NCBI RefSeq assembly: GCF_000208865.1
Contig: NC_018396.1
Location: 6,442,514-6,506,513 of the forward strand
Reading direction: 5' to 3'
DNA length: 64,000 nucleotides
Origin: Neospora caninum Liverpool
Lineage: Eukaryota > Apicomplexa > Conoidasida > Eucoccidiorida > Sarcocystidae
A program made the position numbers and the translations under genes. Positions 47,410 to 59,569 of the stretch are shown piece after piece. Each line of letters starts with the position of its first letter. The first letter of the stretch is position 1. The notes below the pieces were generated by a model. That model had not been told where the DNA came from. It saw nothing but the letters and a program-made list of their open reading frames with translations, and did not search any database.

Positions 47410-50400
47410 CGGTCTCTTACGCGCGTCCACTGGCTGTTGAAAAAGAGGAGAGAGAAACTTCTCCCTTCGCGCCAGATTCCGACACGCCGCGAAACAAATC
47501 CGTACCGTCGAAAGAGGGACCGTTTTGTGTGTCCTTTCGACACTTCCCATTCGACAGGTCACCAGAAAAACAAAAGGCCACAGGCCACCCACTTCGCTGA
47601 ACGAAATAGTCTGTTTACGGCGAAGCCTGAGGAAACTCCTTCTGAGAAAAGGTCTGGGAAGGCCTCTTTGGGGCTGAAGGAGAGAGCAAAGCCAGCGAGT
47701 TTTTACAGCAACTGTGTCTGGTGTGCACGGGAGTACACCTCGGTGGCGGTGAAGGAGAGAGTTGAGGGCCCTCGCTGTGGAGCGACGGTTCCCACTGGTT
47801 CAATCCGCAGCAAACGCCCTCTTTCCGAGAACGGCACAGCCCTTGGAATCGGTGGAAGCGAAACGGTCGAAACGGAGAAAAGGCCAAGGAAGTTGGCAGG
47901 ATGGCCGGAATCGATGTGTGCGGCAGCGAGTCAGTCCTAGGCATCTGACTCAAGTTTCGAACGGCGGTGACAGGTGCGCAGGAAGGCCCCGCAACGAAAA
48001 CTGCATGAAGAAAGACAATCTTTGAAAACGCATGATAAAAACACGAATTATAACTCGACCTTTCCCACGACAACAGCCTTCTTCGTTAGTCCTGGTAAGA
48101 CCACACCGCGCAGCTGGTTCGCCGTCGCAACTGGACAGGAAGGAAAGCAGTATCCTACGGAGTACATTGATTACTACCACCGTGCGTGGAAAAGGGAAAA
48201 CCGCGTGGGAGAGGAGGCTGATTAAGACGAAAAAGTTCTACATATGTCAAAATTCAAACAGTCCACGAAACGCGACAAAGTCCGATATGTCACACACAGG
48301 CAGTGCAAACCGTCCGCCGGCATTCCGCCTACTCACAGCAGCCCCCCCGACGTTGCAGTGTCTCGTTTGGAAATACACGCGACAGGAAGAGACCTCGACT
48401 TTCCCCCTTTCACACCAATCTGGTGGTGAGCCATCTTTTCCGCTCAAGTAAGCAAGAACTCACTGCCGTTCCCAAACGAAAGAGAAGGTCCAAAGTGATT
48501 TCCTCACGCCCTTGGGATGCCTGACTGAGAGACATACGCGACACTCGAACGCCGCCCGCCGCTGACACGCGAGTCAAAGGGTTGAGCTGAGTTCGAGATT
48601 TTGCGTCTTTCAAGCAAACTTCACAGAGACAAAACGCTTTCGATGGAGGACGATCTGTCTGGAAAAGCAACCCATGGCATCGGATTACCAAGGGAAACAT
48701 GGCACGGTTTTCGTACCTCGTTTTTGTGAGGCCACGGCCACATAAAACCCGCGATGCAAGAAGATACTGAAATATCCTACGACTGCAGCTCTCTGTATCG
48801 TTTGGCGCTCCCAGCTCGAAGCTACAATGCATTCCAGTGTTCGCCAGCGTCTCAAATGGGACAAGAAAACTTGGTGGGTTTTCGGTAGAAAACTTCACAT
48901 CTCGAGCTGACGTCGGCGGGAAAACTCGACACTACTTTATATGATGCGGTCTCCCTGTAGCCCAGTAAACCCTGAAAACGGGATTCGCGTACGCGAAATA
49001 TGACACTGTGTGTCCTCCACGAAGGTTTTTGAGAGGGCAGTGCATCTCGTGTGTCCTTATTTTACAACACACGCAACTCACTGTCGACCCCGCAATGTCG
49101 GATACGAAACACGACCGCGAGGCAACTGCATGTAGGTTTTTGGGAGTCTTCTTCGGTTTTCCAGGTCGGCCAGCCAAAAAGGGTTCGTTGTGAGATCGGG
49201 AACAGGTGAACCCGTAAAAGTAGAGAGAAGTGACGCCACAGCGGGTTGGGCGTGCTCACGGGCATCCGTGGCAAGTGTGCTTCGTGCTCCTCGAATGCTG
49301 GGCAGATATTCACATTCTTCATCGCAGGATCTGCTGCCTAGCATCTTGCATATACATCTATCATTCAGTAGCCCCTCTGTCTAGTTTTGGGTATCCGGAC
49401 ACCGGATTCCTGGAAGGCTTTAGAACAACAGCTTCGATGGGATTGGTTGCTGTCACTGCCGGCATTGAATCAAACCCAATACCTGGTGCTTTGGGGAAAA
49501 GACACACGCTCGCATCGAGCTGAAAAACTTCGCTCTCGGATATATCGGTTCGTACCTCTCCGCCATACAGCGTACGTTTCGAAGCACTAAGACGCACCTG
49601 ATCACGTGGTTGCTGCTGCGCGTTGGTGACTCCTGTCTGCCTGTCCAAACCCTAACAGGCGCCTTCTACACAGTGTAGGGCACACAGGAAACGAACGGCA
49701 GTGCTTCCAACCGAAGCGCGTCTCGATCTGTAGCACGTGAGCAGCCGAGCAAGATGCGGTGGCAAATCCTACAGTACGTAGATGTCTCGCGAACAGATGT
49801 CTACGAATTTTGGTAACGGTCGTTTGACTAACTGAAGTGAGACCGCTTGCGAGTTTGCGGTAAACAGGAGAACGCTCCCTCAGTCAACATCGTTTTGCTT
49901 CCTTTTTGAAGAAAGAGATTGTTGCTAACGTGTCTCTCCTGTGCTCTACCAGTGGCGCTTTCTAGCTGATGACTCGGCGTGGCCAGCACTGTCAGGGTTG
50001 CACTACCCATTGGAAGTTGCAGTGTGCCGGCAGGTTGTGAAGAGCGCTGACTACTCACTGATTTCTTGGCAGTCTTCGGCTCCGTTCCTTTGCGCGTAAC
50101 CCTTCAGTGTTTGCTACTAATGAAGACGCTTGCATTCGTGTGGAAAAATCCACCGAGGTCAAACCACAAAGCGCAGTATCTTCAAGGCTGCCTCGTCCGC
50201 ACAGTTTGCTGGGCTAAAAAAGGGAGATCGGCGTGTTTTCTGGGGCTGGCGCGTCAAGCCTGCCGTTATCGCGTTGGGGTCGTCCTTTTTTCAGACAAAT
50301 TGTCGTTGTTTTTCTTGCTTTAAGCAGGAGAAGCCAGGCTCTGATTTTCTGCAAAGTTCTCTTCCCACAATGAGGAAAGCGCGCAGAAGCGCGCCGCGCC

Positions 50401-51063
50401 CTACTCGCACACACTACCCCGTCCGGGTCAAGGTTCTGGATTTTGGGAAATCCTCTTTTTTATGACCCTTGTGTCCTCTGCGCTTTCCACTACACCATTC
50501 AATTTCTCGGTAAGAAAATATTCGTTTCTTTCTGCCGCCTCTCTCCTTTGCTGCGCGGTTTCGCCGTAATGCTCAGTTAGCGAAGACAACTCAAGGAATC
50601 TCCCGTGGACCCCTGGAACGACAAACGCGCTCGCGAAGTTGTCTGTTAAGAGTTCGTTTACTTGTGTGCTTGCCTTTTCTGCACTGGGAAATGAGTTTCC
50701 ATCATCCTGTTGACTAGGATTTTCGCGTGCATTTGACGTTTCTCTTCTTGGGACGAAGCACTAGAGACAGAGCGTTTTATTTCGTTCAGTGGCAGTCGCA
50801 ACCCTCACCACTGCGCCGCGGCTGGTTGTCCTTGGGGTGAAGCCATCTGCGGCTTCGGAGATTGAAAAAGTCTCCTACACGTTTTTCCGCGTTAACGATC
50901 AACTCTGTACTGCCGCGATTTAGCGTTTTTCCGCAAGCACTCCTGCCTTCGCTGGATTTCTCAAAAGACAAAAGGGCCAGAGAGCCACGTCGTGCCGCGT
51001 TGGAGTCGTGGTTCTGAAAACTATCTACATATATAACAAGCGAGCGAGAGAAGGAGTATAAGG
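47410..51063. other. 3.65-kb divergent intergenic region
   Basis: Separates the start of the Deltex-like gene (minus) from the aquaporin gene (plus), so both promoters and leaders lie here. Frames up to 167 codons (47437-47940 plus; 48410-48898 minus) show no family similarity, and the 48898 frame does not start with ATG. Nothing else is recognised. Confidence 0.55.
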
Positions 51064-51351
51064 ATGGCAGCAAACATGGCAGCCGCCACGGACGATCGGA
51101 CCTCAAGTAGGTGCACTTCGCCTTGTCCATGTGAACTCGACGAAGTGGGCTTTCGTCCTCGGCAAAGAAGGTGTGATGCCCAGACGGCGCGAGACTGCCT
51201 TGTGGACCTCTTCTGCGTAGTCAGTCGCGTCTGCAAGTCGGTAAAATTGGATATAGAATCATGTCTCCACAGGCGTCATCAGTGCATGTCTCTCTAGATA
51301 TATAGTTGTATATATGTATATATATATATAAATATATGTAGGTATACATAT

Positions 51352-51385
<34 letters not shown>

Positions 51386-53620
51386 GAAATGCATCTGTCG
51401 CTGGGACAGATTCAGAGGTCTCGTTTTGGTCGGTGTCTGGAGGCAGGGGAAAGCTCTTTCTGATCAGAATGTAAGGACATTCCACACGTTTTGGCCTGTT
51501 CCGCGGTGTTGCTCTCCCACAGTGTGTTAACGTTCAAAACCAGTTATGTAGCCATAAACTCGTATTCGACTTCCCTGTATCAGTCAGCCGGTCAGCGTCG
51601 CCTGAGTTGTCCCAAGGTGGGGGTACAAATTCTTTTGTTTGCTCTTCTTTCAGTATCCAAGGACGTCCACGATGAAAAGGTCGGGGGTGACTTAGAGGCT
51701 GGGGCGGGGCCTCTCGGCCTGAAACCTGAAGAAAGCAATCTAATGCCTGGAGTATCTCCATCGCACACAGTACGAGGATTTCCTGGCCAGGGCTTTGCTC
51801 AAGGGCGGACCTCTAGCACAGCTGCTGTCTTGTCTCGACGCATGGAAAGCAACACATTCATAGGACGCGTGCATCCGTCAATGCAGCAATTCGCCCCTGT
51901 CAGAGGAGGTATGTTTGCATATGCACATCCATGTGTATGCACGTGCATTTGCATAGCCGCATATGCACATCTAACTTTTTGGCGAGACTGACTCTAGAAG
52001 CGCCTAGCCTCGGACTGTCAATCTCTTATGGATAGTATGCCCGGATGATGCCAAGAACGAATGTACAGCTTGTAGATAGGCCTGTCCAGATGCGTGATGG
52101 TTTTTTTGGGCTCATCACGAAGCACTGTTCGCCGAAAGGTGTGGATTCTGTCACGTCCTTGGTTTCGCCTCGGAGGAAACTGATTCCAGCGACGACCTGC
52201 GGCGGCACAGGGCGTCCACCCTCTACCGGTATGGTTCAGTTACAGTTTCTAGCAGCGAACGCCAGTGTGTGGGAGCCTGCCTCCATCTTGACCGCGAATT
52301 CTTATTCCACCTGGGAAAACACCGTTTACGTGCGTGTGCAGCTGGAGACATACACCTTCGGACTCCACTGTCAGATGAGATGGGTCGCAGTGCCCATCTA
52401 GCGCATGCACTCGGCCTTGAGGAAGACGACCAGCTCCGGCATGTCGACCGGAGTCAAAAAGGTAAAACTTCGTCTCTGTGTGTTGAAGAATGTCCATTTG
52501 TTTGTGGAGGAAAACCTCAGAAGAGAAGGGCCGAAACGTGATTCGAGCGTTCACGTGTGTTTCCGGAACAGCGAATTGCGTTTTGTGTGACTACTCCTTG
52601 CGAGCGTATCTGTCGAACGCATAACTATCCATTTGCCCCATGGCACTTGAATCCTCGTCAAACGCACAGAGTCCTCCTCAGCAGGCTCAGGAGAGCGTCT
52701 CGTTACCTGGTCCGTATCACCTTACTGCACGATAACAGTACGCTGATGTTTGTGATTAAAGTTTCAGTGATCCGAATATGTACATCGTTGTGGCATACCC
52801 CCACGCATTCGCATGTGCTTGTTCTCGTTTCCTCCCAATTTGTTTGTCAGCAGGTTCTGAAGGAGGAGGCGAGTCAGGGGTAGAACCTGAGCGCGACTAT
52901 TTGACCCCAGAACTGGGAAGGTTCGAACGTTTCATCTTCAACATGCAAAAGTATTTGTGTGAATTCTTTGCAGCGATGGTCATCGTTACCGCAGTTGCCT
53001 TTGGTTTAGCGAAAGAAGGCGGCGCTCAGGCAGCGCCGCTGTCCATCACCAGTACCATTTTTGCCTTGATTACGCTGTTTAAGGATATCAGCGGCGCACA
53101 TTTCAATCCAGCGGTATCGTGTACAATTTATCTGACAGATCCACGTTTCACGCTGTTAGATCTGGTAAGTTACATAGCCGCTCAACTGATAGGCGGAACA
53201 GTAGGCGCGTTTGTTGGATACGGAATAATGGGGAAGGCCCTGGATATCCTCCCTTTAGATCCGGGTATGAGCGCCGGCCGCCAGCTGTTCCACGAAGTGA
53301 TTCCTACGATGGTCATGATCTACGCTGTCCTTGTCCTCGTTTTCGGGTACGGGGTGATGTGGGAGTTGACGGTTCCCTTCGTTGTCAGTGCGTGCGTCCT
53401 GGCGGGGGCTTTAGCCGGGGCGACGATGAACCCAGCCGTCACGTTCGGTATTTTTATTTCAAACATTTGTACAGCTAATTCAAACATCGATGTTGGCGCA
53501 CTTCTGGTAACTTTATTTGGACCGTTTTTGGGTGCCATGTTTGCGTTCGTGGGTTATGTTGCGACACATGCCTACCACAATCCTATCCCGCTACGCTTTT
53601 TGAACTTCAAGGGGCTCTGA
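51064..53620 (+). CDS. aquaporin (MIP family) with NPA-Val second loop, 4 exons
   Basis: Exons 51064-51106, 51654-51908, 52375-52461 and 52854-53620, all with phase-1 junctions, give 383 residues. Residues 1-150 are a hydrophilic cytosolic extension unlike usual aquaporins. The channel proper (about 155-380) has six hydrophobic spans and two NPA boxes: GAHFNPAVS with NPA at 213-215 and GATMNPAVT with NPA at 321-323. The position right after the second NPA, normally the Arg of the ar/R selectivity filter (NPAR), is Val324. Spans 3 and 6 keep Gly-rich packing (IAAQLIGGTVGAFVG; FGPFLGAMFAFVGY). MIP channels conduct water, glycerol or small solutes; loss of the Arg usually widens the filter, so an atypical solute profile is likely (inference). 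Start: first ATG of MAANMAAATDD; a second Met is five codons in. Confidence 0.9.
51300..51382. repeat. long compound AT microsatellite
   Basis: About 80 bp of TA-rich sequence, with (TA)n runs interrupted by GTA, AAATA and TAGATA, in intron 1 of the aquaporin gene. Confidence 0.95.
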
Positions 53621-53629
53621 AGGGACAGC

Positions 53630-53910
53630 GGCAGTATCCCCGAGTGGAGAGTGAGGGAGAGGGAAAGAGAAGGGAAAAGGAACAGAGGAGAAACGGTGAG
53701 ACCTGGAAAATGTAGCAGAGGAAGGGCAAGGAGAATGTCGCAAATCAGAAGGCACCGTAAAGGAGAGAGGCAGGGACGAACGGGGAGACGTAGGCGGCGA
53801 GGGAGGCAGGAGGAACGAGAGAAAAAGGAGGAGGGAAAGACGAAAGGGGGACGGGAGGAACAGGAATGGAGAGACTGATATACAAAGAGGGGGAAGCCAG
53901 AGAGAAAGAA
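53630..53910. other. polypurine tract just after the aquaporin stop
   Basis: The plus strand is almost all A and G for roughly 280 bp (GGGAGAGGGAAAGAGAAGG-like), immediately downstream of the aquaporin stop codon. It would be the 3' untranslated region of that gene and is a candidate for triplex or R-loop formation. Confidence 0.7.
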
Positions 53911-54585
53911 CACGAACGGCAGAGCACGGGTTTCCAGATCGACAGTCGTGTGGAGAACTCGTGACGAAGGGGTGAAAGAATCGGGGTTTTCGCTTGCGTA
54001 TTTACGTAAGATTTTTGAACTGCTTCACAGCTTGCGAACCGCCAAGAAAAAAAAATCGCGATCTGCTGACGGGCCCGCAGGGTAGTGTGTCTAGACGACA
54101 ATTTTGACTCCGTGCGCGCAGCGTGTGGCGATGAAAGGCTTTTGTGTATATGTTTGAACACACATTCAGAGAAAGGTTCGCGGACAAAAGTCGGCGTAAG
54201 AAGTGGCAGTGTCTGCCTTCGTGGCGCAGATGGTTCTGGTTCCGGTTCACACAAAGCGAAGACAGTTCTTTTAAACTCGTGTCTTAGCAGCGACACCGTG
54301 CCGACGATCGCCTACACAATAGGCTGTCGCCAAGAACGCGTTTGCAGATCCAGTGATGGGTGAACGACAGACGGGAGTTAAGTGATGGCGTTCTGCGGCA
54401 GCGGTCTCCAGATTGGAATTAGAGGAGAAAAGAACATTCGGCTGGCAACATGTGCAACACCCGTCTAGACCTTGTAGATTGCGACGGCGCTGAAGCTGCG
54501 CGCTGACGCGTGTGTGCCACAGCAACACATCGCTTTAGGCTGATAGACAGCGAAAGTTCACATCAAACCAGGTCTGCGGGAGAAG

Positions 54586-54897
54586 GAGGGTTACTATATT
54601 TTGGGACTTCGAGCTTGGCATTTTGGTAGAGCGGCAAGAGGGTTACTATATTTTGGGACTTCGAGCTTGGCATTTTGGTAGAGCGGCAAGAGGGTTACTA
54701 TATTTTGGGACTTCGAGCTTGGCATTTTGGTAGAACGGCAAGAGGGTTACTATATTTTGGGACTTCGAGCTTGGCATTTTGGTAGAACGGCAAGAGGGTT
54801 ACTATATTTTGGGACTTCGAGCTTGGCATTTTGGTAGAACGGCAAGAGGGTTACTATATTTTGGGACTTCGAGCTTCGCATTTTGGCAGAACGGTAG
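54586..54897. repeat. 52-bp minisatellite, 6 copies
   Basis: Copies start at 54586, 54638, 54690, 54742, 54794 and 54846. The unit begins GAGGGTTACTATATTTTGGG and ends with GCATTTTGGTAGAACGGCAA-like sequence; copies 1-2 have AGAGCGG where copies 3-5 have AGAACGG, and copy 6 has CTTCGCATTTTGGCAG. Inside the unit ATTTTGG occurs twice, 22 bp apart. Confidence 0.97.
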
Positions 54898-55679
54898 GCG
54901 GGCTACCGCAAAGCCCATTCGTCGACGTTCGCAAGAGTGGGCATCGATCCGAAAAAGCCTCTCACCGCTGGATCTGGGTGGAAGCGAGTGGAAATTTGTT
55001 TTCTAAGCGCATCCTGTAAACGACGTAGTAGACCCTGGAATAAGAAGTCCCTTTCCTGCGGTGCGGTAAATCTACGCAGCTGTGAAGACTGTTTTGGCAT
55101 CAGGGTATATGTGTTCGTGTACACCCCTTCCATAGCTACGTACCGCGCACAACGAATTCAGGTGTCTACGGTTCCATGTTAATCGAATAGGAGTCCGACC
55201 AGCTGTCGTCGGGAAACCGGCGGTCGAGTCAATTTCGAGTCAACGTGTATTTCCTGCTTGTCAGAGGACAGCAGAAGTGGAAATCCAGCCCCCCTGGTTC
55301 CGGGGTACATCTGCTCGATCAACACTTTTGAGACGGCGAGGACCTATCTTCGCTCTCTCGAGTTTCCGCACACCCTGTCAGTCAGCTCGAAGCCCTGTCC
55401 ACGAAATATCTCCCCGTTCTCGACAGACAGCGCCTTTAGACAACTCTGTCCCATCAACAACCCCAAACGCGTTCACGTAAACCTAATGCACGCATGCATA
55501 CAATGTGTACATACATGTATATGCACGTCTGCAGGGAGTACATCACGTGGCTCGAGCCCGCACAAGAGCCTCGCCACCTGGATGGTTCAGTGCACCTCAT
55601 CCAACTGACTAACAAGGCACAGTAACTGTTTCGAGAAGGCAATGAACGAGTCCTCCAGAATAGCCGCAAACAAGACCGT

Positions 55680-57033
55680 TTATTTTTTGGCGCCGCCAGA
55701 GCACTTCGCCTTCTCCTTGCCGCGCACCTGAAGCGAGTCCACACACGAGAGAAAGCATGCGTTAAGTCGCCGCTTCGCCTTCAACGCGAAGAAAGCGTTT
55801 ATGGACTGAATTTCATGTACCCGTAAAGAAATACACCGATCGCTTCTCGGTAACACGGCCTCGTGCACCCCCTCGCTCTCTGGGAATGAGGTAAAAACAC
55901 GGGGTTACAGGTTTCAAGAGAAACACCAACACTCCGCACTTGCCCCAGACCCTGTAAGGCGGATGCGATACTGATCCTCCAGTCAAAAGAAGCCGGCGTC
56001 CTGAAGAATTGACCCACCGACCCTCTTCTCCCTCTCACGAGGAAACGGCAGAGCAGACACGCATCTGTTTCCTACCCGTGCATGCGGTGTGTATCACAGT
56101 CACGATCGTCTCCCTTATAATTTGCCAATTCCGTGGCACGGTTAGGGTGTATCGGCACCAACGCTAATTACGCCGGAAATCAGATTATCTTGTGGAATGA
56201 CAGTGATCTCCAGCCACACACACGCTGTACGGGCTCATTCGAAAACTCGAGTGGTTTCCAGTTCCCCTCTCCAGCAAAAATCGTTCACGCAGTCTACATC
56301 TCAAATCCGTATAGAAACGTTTCGATGTCGAGCATGGCGACGAGCACACGGTTTCTCAGCCTGATCTGCTCTTCCGCCTATGCTGAGTCGGCAGCCCAAC
56401 AGGACGACACTTTTCAGTATTCCTTCAGTAGCTACTGCCTCCTAGATGACATGCAGTTGCCGAGAATGGGCAAGTTCCTTTTCTCGTATCACGAGTGAAA
56501 GGCAAGAAGCGAAACATCACAATTCGCGTCGTCCCCCTGGATTCTATTTTCGCCCCACATGCATAATCTTCCGGCACACGCTGCAGCATCTCAGTTGTCC
56601 CCGTGGAGATTTGACACCCCGTATCGAAAACGGTGTGGCTCGCTATTTTTCCCCCTTTGCCAACCCGACTTACCTTCTTCTTTCTGTTCTTCAATTCCTT
56701 GTATGCGCGACGACCCTTGGATGCCTTCGCCTCGACATATCCCAGTCGCACCAGGCGGAACCGGTTCTCGAACTTCTTTGCCGCGTTGGGGTTGTCATAA
56801 ATCATCGCAAATCCAGAGGAACGACCGCCACCGAAGGCAGTTTTCAGACCGAAAACGACAATGCTCTGAGGGTCGGAAACGCGGAACTGCTTGGCGATTT
56901 TCTCGACCAACTCCTTCTTCGACACAGAGCCGCGGCTCGGGTGGAGAATGTCCACGCCGAACTGCTTTCTCTGCAGAAGAGGGTTTGTCTTCAGTTTCCG
57001 GAAACGAAGAGAGAAGGCACCGGTGTCCGCCAT
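55680..57033 (-). CDS. RPS24: 40S ribosomal protein eS24, 2 exons
   Basis: Exon 1 is 56674-57033 (codons 1-120) and exon 2 is 55680-55727, joined in phase 0 across a 946-bp intron (GTAAGT donor, TTCAG acceptor), giving 135 residues against about 133 in animals. Diagnostic eS24 features are the RKFKTNPLLQRKQ-type start (here RFRKLKTNPLLQRKQFGVDI), the motif HPSRGSVSKKELVEKIAKQF, the segment VFGLKTAFGGGRSSGFAMIYD and the basic C-terminus ending in Lys-Lys. eS24 is a small-subunit protein. The gene shares a 624-bp divergent promoter with uL1. Confidence 0.96.
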
Positions 57034-57657
57034 TTTTGCTTCTGGATGAAAAGAGGGGAGACCGGGAAAAGACGAGAGACCGGGAAGAGACGGTACGTGG
57101 CGTGAGAGGAACAGCAGAACAAACCTTCGAGTCCCCTTCTCTTGTGCGCACGCGTCCGTCTTGCGTTTCTCTTTCTAGGACACGAAAACCGAGACGGAAA
57201 AGTTTCAAGTTCCTCCCCAGAGACGGCGCGCGTTTTCCGAGAACCGGATACGAAATCTCTCCTGTTGCTCAGCGGGGTCAGCCTCGAACGTAGAACGAGA
57301 GGGGTGGACCAGCAGTCGAGCATGCAAAGCGGTGGTTTGCGAAAACGAGAAATTCCCCACGCCACATGTCCAGCGTGTGGGCGTGGTTGTGTGGCGAGTG
57401 CATGCAGCGAAAAAGGTGAGCGTTGCCTGGGCCTTTTCCATGTGGGGCTTCCGTTGCCAGGAGGCACGAGAAAGAGCGGCAAATTAGGGGGGAGACTGCG
57501 GGCGCTTTTACGGGAAGACCGACTGGCGTTTACACTGTGTTTTGTTGTCTGTTTCTCGGGGCGGGTAGACTCCCGTTTGCTCTCTCTGTGGACATTTTGA
57601 GAGGTTTCCGAATCCTTTTCCTCCGGTTTCCCGCCCCTTTCTTCTCTCCGTTTCAAG
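57034..57657. promoter_or_regulatory. bidirectional ribosomal-protein promoter
   Basis: 624 bp between the divergent starts of eS24 and uL1. It contains TGCATGCA at 57399-57406, which fits the TRP-2 type motif ([T/C]GCATGC[G/A]) described for Toxoplasma ribosomal-protein promoters, and a second GCATGC near 57323 with a different flank. Pyrimidine-rich initiator-like stretches precede each ATG on its own strand (CTTTCTTCTCTCCGTTTC before uL1). Confidence 0.65.
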
Positions 57658-59569
57658 ATGAGGTAAGATCCCTTCGCCACTTCTGTGCAACACGAGTCCA
57701 AAAATTTGTGTTTGGGGTCGCGCGTTTTCTACCCTTCTCGGCCAGCTTTCTGTCTGTCGTGCAAAGAATTTCACCCGGTGCTTTCTCCAGGTTCGTTTCC
57801 TTTTTGGGGGGGCAAACTGCAGTTCTTTCTGCGCTGACTCCCCTTCCAAACTCTTCGCGCGATTCGCCAAGCCTTGGAGCTCTTCCGCCGGGCTGGGGAC
57901 TGACGGAGCGTGAAAACGCGTGGAGTGATGTAGAGGGAAAGGGACAGAAGGGGGCGAAAGAAATCAAGAGTTCCGCTGCATCTCTCCGGAACAGAAATCA
58001 GGGGCCTGGCTTTCGTCCCTCCATGGTGGAGCCGCGTGCATGTAGCACGAGGCCGAGAAATTCCGAGTCTCCGGCGGCACCCGGCAGGGGAGAAAGAGAG
58101 ACAGGCATGCCAGCGAAGGGAATCGAGAAACGAGGAAACGGGATGTCAGAGAGGGAGGGAACAGCAGCTGTGATGGGCGCGGATGCGAGCCTCCGCGTGT
58201 GTGTCGGCAGAGTTTCGACTTCGCAGTCAGACCCTGTCCACAGACAAAGATGTGTGTCCGTGTTTCTTGGTGGACAATCCCGCGCGCGGAATCGGTGTGT
58301 TGGGCCCTCGCTCAAATGCGACGTGTGTGTGTATGCGTTCATCCCCGTTTTCTGCGTTGTGCGAACAGCAAGCTCAGCACAGACGGCCTGAAGAAGGCCA
58401 TCGGAGAGATCTTGGAGGGCTCGCGGGAAAAGAAGAGAAAGTTCGTGGAGACCGTCGAGCTTCAGATCGGTGAGCTCAAAACCTAGAGTGCACTTGTTCA
58501 GGAGATTCTACAGCGGAAGCTTTGCAGGCGTGTCGCAAACAAAGTTTTTTCACGTCGCCCAGATATAGAGTCACGGGTCGTGGAGGATCTTTGAAAGAAG
58601 ACTGCGTCAATGTCCAACCTGCTTCTGGTTTCTGGGGAACATCCTCCTGTGCCGTTCAATCGACTGTTAAGTGGAGCTTCTTCCCACGGTCTCAACACGC
58701 AGGATCTTCGCGTGGCGCTCCGCCTACGCGGGGTTTCTGCACACGCTGCAAATTTCTCGTGGAACCGCGCAGTTGCACTTCTCTGTAGAGCGTTTCCCTC
58801 AATTTGCAAAACGCTGTTCAGGTGGCGGCGCTCTGTTTGTTCTAGAACGGCAGAGCATTTTTCAGCCATCACGATAAGGGCGCCTATATATGTGCGAACT
58901 GTGTGCCTGCTGTTTTCTGGGATCTCGTAAAGAAAACTGTGAGACCCGTTCGCTCTCACAGGTCACGTCGTGGTTTATTCAGATGGCATGCCGGCTCTGC
59001 ACCACTCTGTTTGTTTCGTAGGTTTGAAGGATTACGACACCCAAAGAGACAAGCGTTTCAGCGGAAGCGTGAGGCTTCCTAACGTCCCCCGCCCCCGCAT
59101 GCGCGTGTGCGTGATGGGAGATGCTGTGCATTGCGAGCAAGCAAAGGAGCTGGGACTGGAATTCATGGACGTGGAGGCTATGAAGAAGTTGAACAAGAAC
59201 AAGAAGCTTGTGAAGAAACTCGCACGGAAGTACGACGCTTTCCTGGCCTCGCAAGTGTTGATTCCGCAGATCCCCCGTCTCCTGGGTCCGGGTCTTAACA
59301 AGGCGGGCAAATTCCCGACGCTTATCACTCACAACGATAAGCTCGAGGATAAGATTCAGGAAATCAAGAGCTCAATCAAATTCCAACTCAAAAAGGTGCT
59401 GTGCATGGGTGTCGCCGTCGGCAACGTCGACATGACGGAGGAGCAACTCCGCGTGAACCTGACACTGGCCATCAACTTCCTTGTCTCTCTCCTGAAGAAG
59501 AACTGGAACAACGTGAAAACCCTGCACATCAAGAGCACCATGGGCAAGCCTCAGCAGATTTACGGCTAA
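57658..59569 (+). CDS. RPL10A: 60S ribosomal protein uL1 (L10a), 3 exons
   Basis: Exon 1 is only 5 bases of coding (57658-57662, ATGAG), exon 2 is 58369-58469 and exon 3 is 59022-59569; phases 2 and 1 agree and the product is 217 residues, the same length as human L10a. It starts [13 protein letters not shown] and carries the uL1 landmarks [23 protein letters not shown], the conserved [20 protein letters not shown] segment, KAGKFPTLI, and the closing [10 protein letters not shown]. uL1 forms the L1 stalk of the large subunit that moves deacylated tRNA at the E site. Introns are 706 and 552 bp; I looked for box C/D or H/ACA snoRNAs in them and saw none. Confidence 0.97.

Larger units (their letters stand above)
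53621..55679. other. convergent intergenic region, contains a 52-bp minisatellite
   Basis: Lies between the 3' ends of the aquaporin (plus) and eS24 (minus) genes. It begins with about 250 bp of strongly purine-biased plus strand (53630-53910, GGGAGAGGGAAAG-like) and holds the minisatellite at 54586-54897. No gene is recognised. Confidence 0.6.

Noticed and set aside
57423..58391. 322-codon plus-strand frame
   Set aside because: It lies inside intron 1 of uL1 and crosses its first coding exon in another frame; composition is that of GC-rich intron sequence and no family features are visible.
57663..59021. snoRNAs inside uL1 introns
   Set aside because: Ribosomal-protein introns often host snoRNAs, but I found no paired box C and box D or H/ACA pattern.
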